From the NCBI RefSeq assembly GCF_025639805.1, contig NZ_CP106735.1, positions 3,815,501 to 3,879,500 on the forward strand: a DNA stretch of 64,000 bases, in the 5' to 3' direction. This document shows positions 17,753 to 26,411 of this stretch, piece after piece; position 1 is the stretch's first letter, and every line of letters begins with the position of its first letter. The notes under the pieces were generated by a model that saw only the letters and a program-made list of their open reading frames with translations, was not told the DNA's origin and did no database searches. The DNA is from Reichenbachiella carrageenanivorans (GTDB lineage Bacteria; Bacteroidota; Bacteroidia; Cytophagales; Cyclobacteriaceae). The position numbers and the translations under genes were made by a program.

Positions 17753-19454
17753 TTCCCTGAGGTTTTATGTGATCCTTTCTTATCTGATACTCAAATTTTC
17801 GTTGCAAAAATATGGATGGATCATCATCCACTTTCTGCATCATAATCTGTGTATCATTTTGCTTTTGAATTTCAATATCCATATCCTTTGGAGGCATATC
17901 CAATTCTTTTCCCTTGTGGATATCACTAGCTACATTTTCTTCTAAGCGCTTCTTTTCCATATCCTTTTTGGTGGCCTCTTGTCCTCCGCCACTGAGATCT
18001 TCCATGCTTTTGTTGCTCTCATTTTTAGCAATAGGCTTATTGGCTTCTTCGATCGCTGTGCCTACGCTCATGTGATCTACTCCTGCCAATTGACTGAGCA
18101 CTTGTTGATTGTGCTGAGCCGGCATCAGTGTGGAGTCCAATGCTACCGCCTGATTGAAAGACAACAATGCCGCTACCGTATCGCCACTCTGAAAATACGC
18201 CAAGCCTAGATTATATGCTCCATTGGCCGTAGTGTCTTGATTAAAAGCTTTAATTGCCTGTTCATAGTCGCCCGCTTTGTAAAAAGCCACTCCCTTGTGC
18301 ATCAGATCCTCAAATCGATCTCCTGCTAGTTCATAGTTCGCTTCATTGGTCAGCCTTTGCCCTTGATAGTCTTTGGTAAACCACAAATCCTCAAAAGTCT
18401 CTACCTGACCACACGAGGAAAGCAAAAGCAATGGCACAGCATATATCACCCAGCCTTTTCTGAACCAAAACAAGGACAACAGAGCCATCGGAAAAACCAA
18501 CAATAACCCAGCATCTCGCCAATCATCTTTCTTTTCTTTGGGCTGCTCTGTGAAGGTCAGATGAGCCGCGATTTTCTTGCTGATCACCTCTACGTCACTG
18601 TCGTCTAGGGTGAGAGCATTCACAGTCACCCCCTCCAGAGACCCTAGCTTGTTGAGGACTAATTGATTCAGCGAAGAGTATGCTGGATGGCCATCCTTAT
18701 CTTTTATGGTGCCTCTACCCCAAGGGTTGGGGATGGTACTACCACCCGCTGTGTTCATCGCTAAAATTTCTATTTTATTTTGTGTCCCTTCTGTAAAATC
18801 TTTAAGAAGGCTAAAATGTGCATCCTCAAAGTCATCAGACAAAATCAATACCGTACCTGGGGCATCCGTCACCGACATGATCGTATCAGCCAGCATCAGC
18901 GCAGCTGATAAATCCGACCCTGGAAATGGCATTACTGAAGGCTTGAGTCCTTTGACATGGCTATTGATAATTTCATAGTCCCATGACAAGGGAACGATAG
19001 CGTGTGCTGTACCTGCAAACCCAACTAATGCCACTCGGGCTCTTGGATTTTTTTCGAGTAAATCTTGAATTTTGAATTTGGCTCGCTCCAAGCGATTGGG
19101 CTGGAGATCCTCCGCCATCATGCTTTGAGACATATCCAAAAGAATAACCATAGGCGTTTCCAAAATTCGCCCTGGGAGCTTTATTTTTTTCCAAGTCGGG
19201 CCAGCCAATGCCAATACGCCCAAACCCAACATCAGCAGTAAGGCCAAATTCATCCAAGCTTTGGTTCGTTGATTCCCTTTTCGTATGACATAGGGCCTTA
19301 GGTGTGGAGCAATGACCGTTTTCCAACGAGTCTCCTGTGCAAAGCTTACCAGACCTATGAGCAAAATCACCACCACAGGTACCAGCAACCACAAAAACAG
19401 TGGTCTCAGGAAGTGAAAAACTTCCCAATCTATGGGGAATAGTCCGTCAAGCAT
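17736..19454 (-). CDS. BatB-like VWA protein fused to a TPR region (BatB/BatC)
   Basis: This 572-residue protein has two membrane helices at the N-terminus (about 18-40 and 68-86), then a von Willebrand A domain with the MIDAS motif DMSQSM (about 107-112) and a further helix at about 315-332. After that comes a lipoprotein-like segment (LLLLSSCG) and two or three TPRs (about 365-430; GVAFYKAGDYEQAIKAFNQD, YNLGLAYFQSGDTVAALLSF). The tail is charged and low in complexity. The TPR part corresponds to BatC, so BatB and BatC appear fused. It overlaps BatA by 8 bases. A metal-dependent scaffold role with the MoxR ATPase is expected. Confidence 0.88.
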   Translation of the reverse strand: MLDGLFPIDWEVFHFLRPLFLWLLVPVVVILLIGLVSFAQETRWKTVIAPHLRPYVIRKGNQRTKAWMNLALLLMLGLGVLALAGPTWKKIKLPGRILETPMVILLDMSQSMMAEDLQPNRLERAKFKIQDLLEKNPRARVALVGFAGTAHAIVPLSWDYEIINSHVKGLKPSVMPFPGSDLSAALMLADTIMSVTDAPGTVLILSDDFEDAHFSLLKDFTEGTQNKIEILAMNTAGGSTIPNPWGRGTIKDKDGHPAYSSLNQLVLNKLGSLEGVTVNALTLDDSDVEVISKKIAAHLTFTEQPKEKKDDWRDAGLLLVFPMALLSLFWFRKGWVIYAVPLLLLSSCGQVETFEDLWFTKDYQGQRLTNEANYELAGDRFEDLMHKGVAFYKAGDYEQAIKAFNQDTTANGAYNLGLAYFQSGDTVAALLSFNQAVALDSTLMPAQHNQQVLSQLAGVDHMSVGTAIEEANKPIAKNESNKSMEDLSGGGQEATKKDMEKKRLEENVASDIHKGKELDMPPKDMDIEIQKQNDTQIMMQKVDDDPSIFLQRKFEYQIRKDHIKPQGNETKW

Positions 19455-20454
19455 AGGTTTCGTTTCTTTCTCTAATAACTTTAATCACACTCACCAATAC
19501 CGCTATCAACGTGGACAACAAAGCCAGTGCCATCGCCACAGCCAGCGGATATGGATAGAGCATCGTAATGGGTTTATTCTGAGCCTCTTCGTACTCCATG
19601 GGCTCTAACTTGTCAAGTTCACTATAGATTTCTTTAAGTCTATTCTCATCTTTGGCTAAGAAATACTGACCACCCGTCATCTCTGCAATTTGCTCAAGCG
19701 TCCGCTCATCAAGATCAGAACCACTATGCCCTGGCGTGCCTATCCCAAGGGTATAGATCATGACAGAATCCTTAAGCGCCATACCTGCTGCATCTAGTGG
19801 CTGAATTCCATCTCCTGCATCTATACCATCTGTAAGGAGTAGCATTACCTTAGACTTGATTGTATCATTCTCAAACATCTCCAAGCCCTTGTTGATCGCT
19901 TTACCGATGTGGGTCATTTGTCCTGCCATACCTACATCCGCCTCTTCGAGCATTTGATCAACGGTAAGCAAATCGGGTGTAAATGGTGCCTGTATATAAG
20001 CATTGCTGCCAAAAAACACCAAGCCCATGCGATCTCCCTGCCTCTGCATGATGAAATCGTGCATCACGTCTTTGACAGCATCCCAGCGCCGGGCCTTTTT
20101 TCCATCAATCTGCCAATCCGTTTTAGCCATACTAAAGGAAATATCTGCAACAATCAGAAAACTCCTAGAGGTTTTTACTTTCATCTCAGGTTTACCGACC
20201 AACTGTGGATTGGTCATCGCTGCTACCAGCATGACCCAGATCACCAACAATATGAGCCAGCTAAAAAAACCTCTTCGTTTCACAAATGCTGATTTGCGAG
20301 GCTTTTGCTTGGTATATTCTACCGCTTTGTGGTAGGTGGGTAGCAAAAGTGCCGCACTCCGCATCCGCAGCGAGGGCAGCAGCCAGTATACCAACAATGG
20401 CAAGGGAAGTAATGCTAACGCCCACGGAAATGCGATATGAAAATTATCAGGCAT
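19447..20454 (-). CDS. BatA-like VWA-domain membrane protein
   Basis: The 335-residue protein has membrane helices near 10-28 and 62-80 and a C-terminal one near 305-327. The VWA domain has an intact MIDAS (DISFSM at about 105, then TDGIDAGDG) for divalent-metal-dependent partner binding. It overlaps both neighbours by 8 bases, so translation is coupled. In the MoxR-Bat family such proteins act with an AAA+ MoxR ATPase as an envelope-associated chaperone-like system. Confidence 0.9.
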   Translation of the reverse strand: MPDNFHIAFPWALALLPLPLLVYWLLPSLRMRSAALLLPTYHKAVEYTKQKPRKSAFVKRRGFFSWLILLVIWVMLVAAMTNPQLVGKPEMKVKTSRSFLIVADISFSMAKTDWQIDGKKARRWDAVKDVMHDFIMQRQGDRMGLVFFGSNAYIQAPFTPDLLTVDQMLEEADVGMAGQMTHIGKAINKGLEMFENDTIKSKVMLLLTDGIDAGDGIQPLDAAGMALKDSVMIYTLGIGTPGHSGSDLDERTLEQIAEMTGGQYFLAKDENRLKEIYSELDKLEPMEYEEAQNKPITMLYPYPLAVAMALALLSTLIAVLVSVIKVIRERNETYA

Positions 20455-20941
20455 GGGTCAATATCCACTTTTTAGCGTTGGAAATAATTTCTTGTTGTGT
20501 GGTTTCGTCCACTGGTTGGTCAGCATAGAGCGCAAGCTGAATATCCGCCTCGTAGCGAGCAAACTGTACCCCCTTGGCACTTTTCTCTAAAAACTCCAAC
20601 CACACACGACCATGCAAAGCACCCACTTGCTCACGACCAAACACCTGTATGGCCACACGCTTGATGATCATTAGACTTGTCCGCAATGGTGTCTGATCGA
20701 GATCGAGCGCTTCTATTTCTTGAATGGCCTCTCGACGATAGCGATTGTGTATGTATTTTCTGATTTGAAAAAAAATCACGATTACCAATATCAACACGAT
20801 CAACCCTACCAAAACACTCCAACCCACAGTCTCAAATGTAAAGGCCACTGGAGGTGGCTCGTACAACCCTTGCAAAGCGATATCCTCTACTTCGATAACC
20901 GCCTGTGCGCTATCTATGATATGTTGCGTTTGTCGTATCAT
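20447..20941 (-). CDS. DUF4381-like membrane protein of the bat operon
   Basis: The product is a 164-residue protein with one membrane helix (about 37-60, VGWSVLVGLIVLILVIVIFF) and a cytoplasmic helical domain (AIQVFGREQVGALHGRVWLE) typical of DUF4381 proteins found between DUF58 and VWA genes. The start overlaps the DUF58 stop by 4 bases (ATGA). It probably anchors the DUF58/VWA assembly; there is no catalytic motif. Confidence 0.82.
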   Translation of the reverse strand: MIRQTQHIIDSAQAVIEVEDIALQGLYEPPPVAFTFETVGWSVLVGLIVLILVIVIFFQIRKYIHNRYRREAIQEIEALDLDQTPLRTSLMIIKRVAIQVFGREQVGALHGRVWLEFLEKSAKGVQFARYEADIQLALYADQPVDETTQQEIISNAKKWILTHA

Positions 20942-21882
20942 TTCTTCCTTCCTGCAAAAACTTCTTTCAATTGATCGTCTATACTCTCTACTGTATTGAT
21001 TGAAAAAACTGGTATTCTATGTTTCTTCATTTGTGTTTGAAATTGCTGGTAATCCTTTTCAAACCCTGTTTCAAAATGCTCACGCAAGGGTTTGTGCTTT
21101 CCATCTACACTCACTTGTGTGTCTCTATCTCCTGCTACAAACTTGGCTGTTGGTATGTCTCGCTCCATAGGATCCGTCACTTTGGCGAGAATTACGTCAT
21201 TGTGCTGGGCAATTTGGGAGATAAAACGAACAATGTCTGGTGAGTACTTGTTGAAATCGCTAATCACAACCACCAAGTAATCGTGGGTCACAATATTCCG
21301 AATTTTCGCCATTGCGTCTTTGAGTAGATCTTCGCTCTTCGACACTACACTTTCTCTTAACCCTTGATTTCGAGATACGATTTTCTCAAAAAAACGCAGA
21401 ATATTTCTTCGATCACGCTTCGGCTGTATAATGTCCACACCTTGGTCAGCGATCACTACTCCTCCGACTCGATCCCCCTGTTTCAGCACCCGAAAAGCAG
21501 AGACAGCAGCCAGTTCGGCCGCTACCACAGACTTGGTTCTTTTCTGTGAACCAAAAAACATGGGTTTGGACTGATCTACGATGATCAAAGCTGGTTTTTC
21601 CTTTTCCTCACTAAATACGCGCGTATGCGTTTGTTTAGTCCGAGCGGTAACTTTCCAGTCAATGTTGCGAATATCGTCTCCTTTCACATAATTCCTCACT
21701 TCCTCAAAGTCCAGCCCTCGTCCACGCAACTTCGAAGCGTGCTTACCTCCAAGTACGCTTTTCACCTTTTGCTTATTAGCCAATAGGCTCATCATCTGTG
21801 CAAAACGCTCCATCTCCAACAGTTCACGCAAGGAGGTAAAAACGTCCTTAGGGTAGTCGGTATGTAAGGATTTGTTTTTCAT
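20938..21882 (-). CDS. DUF58 (VWA-like) protein
   Basis: The 314-residue protein has the DUF58 signature RGRGLDFEEVRNYVKGDDIR and NIDWKVTARTKQTHTRVF, followed by a VWA-like fold with IVDQSKPM where a MIDAS would lie (DQSKP, so Ser-x-Ser is not complete). DUF58 proteins nearly always accompany MoxR ATPases and are thought to be their adaptors. The gene begins 116 bases after the MoxR stop. Confidence 0.92.
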   Translation of the reverse strand: MKNKSLHTDYPKDVFTSLRELLEMERFAQMMSLLANKQKVKSVLGGKHASKLRGRGLDFEEVRNYVKGDDIRNIDWKVTARTKQTHTRVFSEEKEKPALIIVDQSKPMFFGSQKRTKSVVAAELAAVSAFRVLKQGDRVGGVVIADQGVDIIQPKRDRRNILRFFEKIVSRNQGLRESVVSKSEDLLKDAMAKIRNIVTHDYLVVVISDFNKYSPDIVRFISQIAQHNDVILAKVTDPMERDIPTAKFVAGDRDTQVSVDGKHKPLREHFETGFEKDYQQFQTQMKKHRIPVFSINTVESIDDQLKEVFAGRKK

Positions 21883-21998
21883 TGATTATTTATTCTCATT
21901 CGAAGCGTATTTCTGCCAAGCCCCTATGCGTTCAGAAAGGTAAAAGGCGACTGGCTGTACTTGTATACTACAGACTTGCACGTAACCTTCATCACCTA

Positions 21999-22964
21999 TC
22001 ACCCCACTACGGCCACTTGTTTTAAAACTTCGTCCAAGACCTGATCCGTCGTGATACCGTCGGCGTTGGCCTCATAACTAAGGGAAACACGATGACGAAG
22101 GCAGTCATGCACGACAGCTCGGACATCATCCGGAGTAACGGCCTTGCTGCCACTCATCCAAGCGTGGGTACGGCTCGCACGATCTAGAGCAATAGACCCT
22201 CTGGGACTAGCACCAAAGTCAATCCAGTTGTTTAGTTCTTCTTTGTATTTGTCGGGGTAGCGAGTGGCGGAAATAATATCTACAATGTATTTTTCCATAC
22301 TCTCGGATATGGTGACTTCAGCGATTTCTTTTCTAGCAGCAAACACAACCTCTGGAGATATTCTTTCTTTTTGTTCCTTCTTACTAGCCGTTTGCTCTTG
22401 CCGATTGAGACGTAGGATTTTGAGTTCGGAGGCATCATCAGGGTAGCTGATAATCACATGCATCAGAAAACGGTCCATTTGCGCCTCCGGCAATGGATAG
22501 GTACCTTCCTGTTCCACTGGATTTTGAGTAGCCATGACCATAAACAAAGGATCCATGGGATAGGTCTGGCCTGCCACAGATACCTGACGCTCTTCCATCG
22601 CCTCTAGCAATGCAGACTGCACTTTGGCGGGTGCGCGGTTGATCTCATCAGCAAGAATCAAATTGCTAAATATGGGGCCTTGCTGAAAAACAAACTTCTC
22701 CTCTAATTCGGGCTGATAGATTTCAGTACCTGTAATATCTGAAGGCAGAAGATCTGGAGTAAATTGGATTCTGCTCAGCCCACAATTGAGTTCTTTCGAC
22801 AAAGATTTAATGGCTCGTGTTTTTGCCAAACCAGGCAAGCCTTCGAGGAGCATATTACCATCTGCCAGCAACACCAAGATGATGCGATCGATCAACTGAT
22901 CCTGCCCAATAATGGACGCGGACATTCTAGTTTTTAGCTCTTGGATTGATTCTAATGTAGTCAT
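21999..22964 (-). CDS. MoxR-family AAA+ ATPase
   Basis: The 321-residue protein has a MoxR-type Walker A (LLEGLPGLAKTRAI, with Lys in the GxxGxxKT position), Walker B ILADEINRAP, sensor 1 MATQNPVEQEGTYPLPEAQMDRF and an AAA lid domain to the end. It is the first gene of the bat operon and supplies the ATPase activity for the VWA proteins downstream. Family assignment is confident; the clients in this organism are unknown. Confidence 0.95.
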   Translation of the reverse strand: MTTLESIQELKTRMSASIIGQDQLIDRIILVLLADGNMLLEGLPGLAKTRAIKSLSKELNCGLSRIQFTPDLLPSDITGTEIYQPELEEKFVFQQGPIFSNLILADEINRAPAKVQSALLEAMEERQVSVAGQTYPMDPLFMVMATQNPVEQEGTYPLPEAQMDRFLMHVIISYPDDASELKILRLNRQEQTASKKEQKERISPEVVFAARKEIAEVTISESMEKYIVDIISATRYPDKYKEELNNWIDFGASPRGSIALDRASRTHAWMSGSKAVTPDDVRAVVHDCLRHRVSLSYEANADGITTDQVLDEVLKQVAVVG

Positions 22965-23047
22965 TTTGGTTTGTTTGATCGTTTTGTTTGCTAAAATTTT
23001 ATTCGTACAATTATCTCAATACCATGCCTTTACCTTGACACTTTTGT

Positions 23048-23789
23048 TTAAAACAACATTTTAATACCTGTATAAAGCATAGGTAACTTGTTGTGCAAAT
23101 CATACTGGGGCTCGAAGAATAAATTAATTACTGGTCCATTCGTATCTAATATTTTACCCACTCCAGCTCCTATTGGAATTTCATGTTGCTCATTCTCAAA
23201 ATCAAACAACATTCTGGGATGACTCCTAAAGTACCAGCCGTTTTCAAAGTCATGATACAGTTAGTGGTTGGAACTCCATGGTGAAAATATCCTTTCCACC
23301 TTGTAAGGTGGTCAGGGTAATGACTTTCCAACCACCAAATTTGCTGACAGAGACGAAGTTCACCCCACCTGCCCACTGAGACTTATGATAATAACTAACC
23401 ACACCTCCTAAGCCAAATTGATGCTGGCCATTTTTCGACTTAAACAACCTAGCAACGAGAAAGTTAGCTCCACTGAATCGACTATCAGTGGGGTTGTTGT
23501 TATAATTAAATTCACCTTCGGCAGTGAATCTGTAGAACCAATTGCCATAGGTCAGATTGGTTAAGAATTGCAGTCGTGATCGGTCTTCTCCATAAAACCT
23601 ATTCCACAGCCCTCCAGTGGGACTGGGATCAATCGGATTGTTGGCATCTTGGGCGCTTAGCTCCGTGCTTCCCAAAATCAACAACACTAAAACAAGTGTT
23701 GAAACAATCCTATTGTGAATGGATGAGCGCTCTACCTTTGGGATATACAACTTTCTTATTTTGGTTATGAGGGTCAAGTTTATGTTCAT
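23048..23789 (-). pseudogene. Outer-membrane beta-barrel protein, frameshifted near its middle
   Basis: The first frame (from ATG 23789; a TTG at 23819 overlaps the HAD stop) encodes a signal segment, NPIDPSPTGGLWNRFYGEDR and then barrel strands up to GGKDIFTMEFQP before an out-of-frame stop at 23250. Moving one base, the sequence continues without interruption as LYHDFENGWYFRSHP to AGVGKILDTNGPVINLFFEP and ends in the aromatic-terminated strand TGIKMLF at 23048. A one-base insertion near 23255-23262 explains both halves, and the whole would be about 247 residues. The gene follows the HAD lipoprotein in the sulfatase unit. It is either truly broken or an assembly error. Confidence 0.7.
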
Positions 23790-23815
23790 TGGGTCAATGG
23801 GTTGCTGTGGCTTAA

Positions 23816-24835
23816 TCAATCGAAGGTATATATGCTTTTCCAGTCATCCTTCATACTGACTAGGTTCCATCCTTTGGCTTTTGCTTCATCTAATCCTTTG
23901 TCAAACTGGCCAATATGCGATTGACGGTCATAGGCCCACTCCCGTACAGAATCAGTATGATGTACATACAGCATCATCGATTTGTATTTACTCGAAGCGG
24001 TATATTGCATCATTTGAAGATCACCATCGGAGTTGCCTCCACAAAAGATGGGTCTGCGTCCGATAAACTTCCATATACCGACTGGTTTACCTGATTTGTC
24101 ATCTATAAAATCTATCTCTGGTAGACGAGTGATCTGCGGTACACCCTCTTTGATTTCAAATTTCGTTTTAATACTGCTGCCTACAATTTGATCCTTAGGG
24201 ATACCGTAGACTGCTTCGGCCCAAGGTCGCATAAACTCTACACCTCCGCCCGACACAATAAAGGTTTTAAACGCATTGGCTCTGAGGAAATCTAGCAATT
24301 CCAACATAGGTTGGTACACGAGCTCGTTATAAGGTCTGTCAAATCTGGGGTGCTTGGCTGTTGCGATCCAGTCCGTGACGATTTGTTGGAACTCATCGGT
24401 GGTCATACCTGCATGTGAGGTCATCACCAGTTCTATTAATCCTCTTTCGCCAGAAGCCATGAGTGCTTTCATGTCACCTTCCAAAACGGCTTTGTAGGGT
24501 TGTTGGTCTTTCCATTCGGGATGGTCTGATGCCATCGCCTTGATGCGATCTATGGCAAAGAAGAGTTGAAAATATGCGGGCTGCTCTGACCAGAGCGTAC
24601 CATCATTGTCGAATACAGCGATTCGATCTTCTACAGGTACAAAGTTATTACTTGTGGTATCGGTTGAGCTTTTTATAAAGCTAAGTATTGCCGTTTTACT
24701 TTTACCCTCATTCCATGAAGGTAGTGGGTCTAGTGGTGTTTCATTTGAGGTATTTTCTACGACTGCCTGTTGCTGACAAGAAACCAAAAAGATTATCCCA
24801 ATTAGAAATTGAAGTGATGAATTAAGTTTACGCAT
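23816..24835 (-). CDS. HAD-superfamily phosphatase-like lipoprotein
   Basis: The 339-residue protein has a lipoprotein signal (LQFLIGIIFLVSCQQQ). HAD motif I is FDNDGTLW (nucleophile and acid Asp), motif II is FIVSGGG, and motif IV is CGGNSDGDLQMM with the metal-binding Asp. It is therefore probably an active phosphohydrolase anchored in the envelope, related to phosphoserine-phosphatase-like enzymes; the substrate is unknown. It sits between the sulfatases and the outer-membrane protein, and a strong hairpin immediately upstream (24849-24874) may reduce its transcription. Confidence 0.87.
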   Translation of the reverse strand: MRKLNSSLQFLIGIIFLVSCQQQAVVENTSNETPLDPLPSWNEGKSKTAILSFIKSSTDTTSNNFVPVEDRIAVFDNDGTLWSEQPAYFQLFFAIDRIKAMASDHPEWKDQQPYKAVLEGDMKALMASGERGLIELVMTSHAGMTTDEFQQIVTDWIATAKHPRFDRPYNELVYQPMLELLDFLRANAFKTFIVSGGGVEFMRPWAEAVYGIPKDQIVGSSIKTKFEIKEGVPQITRLPEIDFIDDKSGKPVGIWKFIGRRPIFCGGNSDGDLQMMQYTASSKYKSMMLYVHHTDSVREWAYDRQSHIGQFDKGLDEAKAKGWNLVSMKDDWKSIYTFD

Positions 24836-24848
24836 AGGTTAAAAGAGA

Positions 24849-24874
24849 AAAATAGGGCCATTAGGCCCTATTTT
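24849..24874 (-). terminator. Hairpin terminator or attenuator between sulfatase and HAD gene
   Basis: AAAATAGGGCC and GGCCCTATTTT form a perfect 11-bp stem with a 4-base loop. On the minus strand it is followed by TCTCTTTT. It lies 18 bases after the sulfatase stop and only 13 bases before the HAD start, so the HAD gene is either expressed by read-through or separately. Confidence 0.75.
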
Positions 24875-24891
24875 ATTTGAAAATATTTCTG

Positions 24892-26409
24892 TTACTGTCC
24901 TTTGGGATGTGCTGTCATACTTTGTACTACCTTATCCACAGACAAAGAAGATCCCAAAACTGGTGGATAATCTTTGAAGGTAGAAAGGAATTTACCAGCT
25001 ACTTGCTGAGCAGGTACGAACAACCACATATTCTCAGCATACCAACGAATATACATTCCTGATTCAGGAGATACTTCATATGGATCGGCACGCAAATTAA
25101 TAACCAAAGGCCAACTAGGAGATTTGCGATAAGCCGTAGAGATATTACCTTCTTGAATAGTAAAGTGTAATTTCCACATGCCATATCTAATGGCATTCAT
25201 ATTACCTCCCGCATCAAAATAGAAGATTTCTTTTCTAGGAGATTCACTCTCCTCTCCTTGAAAATATGGCATCAAGTTATAACCATCCAAATGACAATTA
25301 AATGTCTTGCCATTGGCTTTATAGCCTTTCAGCATTTTCTCCACCAACTTCGGTTCTCCCGCTGCTGCTGCCAAGGTTGGCATCATGTCCTCATGAGAGA
25401 ATATATCATTATACACTGTCCCTGGCTTAATGACTCCAGGCCAACGTATCGCAGTAGGTACACGAAAACCACCTTCCCAAGTCGTTCCTTTCTCTCCCCT
25501 AAACGGTGTAGAACCACCATCAGGCCAGCTTATTTTTTCAGCACCGTTATCCGTAGAATACATGATGATGGTATTATCTATGATCCCTAATTCTTCTAGC
25601 TTAGCCAGCACTCGGCCTACTGCCTTATCGTGCTCAACCATACCATCTGCATATATACCAATACCCGTTACCCCTTCACTTTCCTCTTTTAGGTGTGTCC
25701 ATACATGCATTCTAGTAGCATTCAACCAAACAAAGAATGGCTTACCGTCTTTATGTGCCTTTTCAATAAAAGCAATGGCTGCAGCTTCAAATTCCTCGTC
25801 TACAGTTTCCATTCTTTTCTTTGTCAAAGGTCCTGTATCCTGAACTCTACCATCGGCTGAGCTCTTCAACACTCCTCTTGGCCCATAGTTCTTTCTAAAT
25901 TCAGGGTCTTTTGGGTAGTAATAGCCTTCTGGCTCTTCTTCAGCATTCAAATGATATAGGTTACCAAAGAACTCATCAAAACCATGCTGGGTAGGCAGGT
26001 GTTCATCTCTGTCCCCCAAATGATTCTTACCAAACTGCCCAGATACATATCCATGTGGCTTGAGCACCTCAGCAATAGTTGGCTGATTATCCTTAATCCC
26101 TTGTTCTGATCCTGGCATACCGATAGTCAACAATCCAGTTCTGAATGGGTGCTGTCCCAAAATGAAAGCAGCTCGCCCAGCGGTACATGACTGCTGTGCA
26201 TACCAATCAGTAAACACAGCCCCTTCTTTAGCAATTCGGTCGATGTTGGGTGTTTTGTAGCCCATCATACCATTGTTATTGAAGCCCACATTACTCCAAC
26301 CAATGTCATCTCCCCATATCACCAAAATATTAGGTTTTTTGTTTTTTTGCGCAAATGCTAGTGTCGGCATTATAAGCGCTACGATTAAAATTCTCGTCAG
26401 ATGTTTCAT
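24892..26409 (-). CDS. Secreted sulfatase (arylsulfatase family), second copy
   Basis: The 505-residue protein has a signal peptide (ends LAFAQ). The metal-binding start NILVIWGDDIGWSN and the sulfatase signature SCTAGRAAF with Cys75 are present; Cys75 is to be oxidised to formylglycine by a maturase. The third motif position is Ala rather than Pro (C-x-A-x-R), an accepted minor form. Further conserved elements are GKNHLGD, the metal site TDNGAE and NATRMHVW. It is a close paralogue of the next gene upstream, 2 bases apart. The substrate is unknown; sulfated algal polysaccharides or aryl sulfates are possible. Confidence 0.92.
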   Translation of the reverse strand: MKHLTRILIVALIMPTLAFAQKNKKPNILVIWGDDIGWSNVGFNNNGMMGYKTPNIDRIAKEGAVFTDWYAQQSCTAGRAAFILGQHPFRTGLLTIGMPGSEQGIKDNQPTIAEVLKPHGYVSGQFGKNHLGDRDEHLPTQHGFDEFFGNLYHLNAEEEPEGYYYPKDPEFRKNYGPRGVLKSSADGRVQDTGPLTKKRMETVDEEFEAAAIAFIEKAHKDGKPFFVWLNATRMHVWTHLKEESEGVTGIGIYADGMVEHDKAVGRVLAKLEELGIIDNTIIMYSTDNGAEKISWPDGGSTPFRGEKGTTWEGGFRVPTAIRWPGVIKPGTVYNDIFSHEDMMPTLAAAAGEPKLVEKMLKGYKANGKTFNCHLDGYNLMPYFQGEESESPRKEIFYFDAGGNMNAIRYGMWKLHFTIQEGNISTAYRKSPSWPLVINLRADPYEVSPESGMYIRWYAENMWLFVPAQQVAGKFLSTFKDYPPVLGSSLSVDKVVQSMTAHPKGQ

Positions 26410-26411
26410 AA

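Noticed and set aside
23170..23376. 68-codon minus-strand frame in the barrel pseudogene
   Set aside because: It is the third frame through the same gene; the barrel reading, with one shift, explains the conserved residues better.
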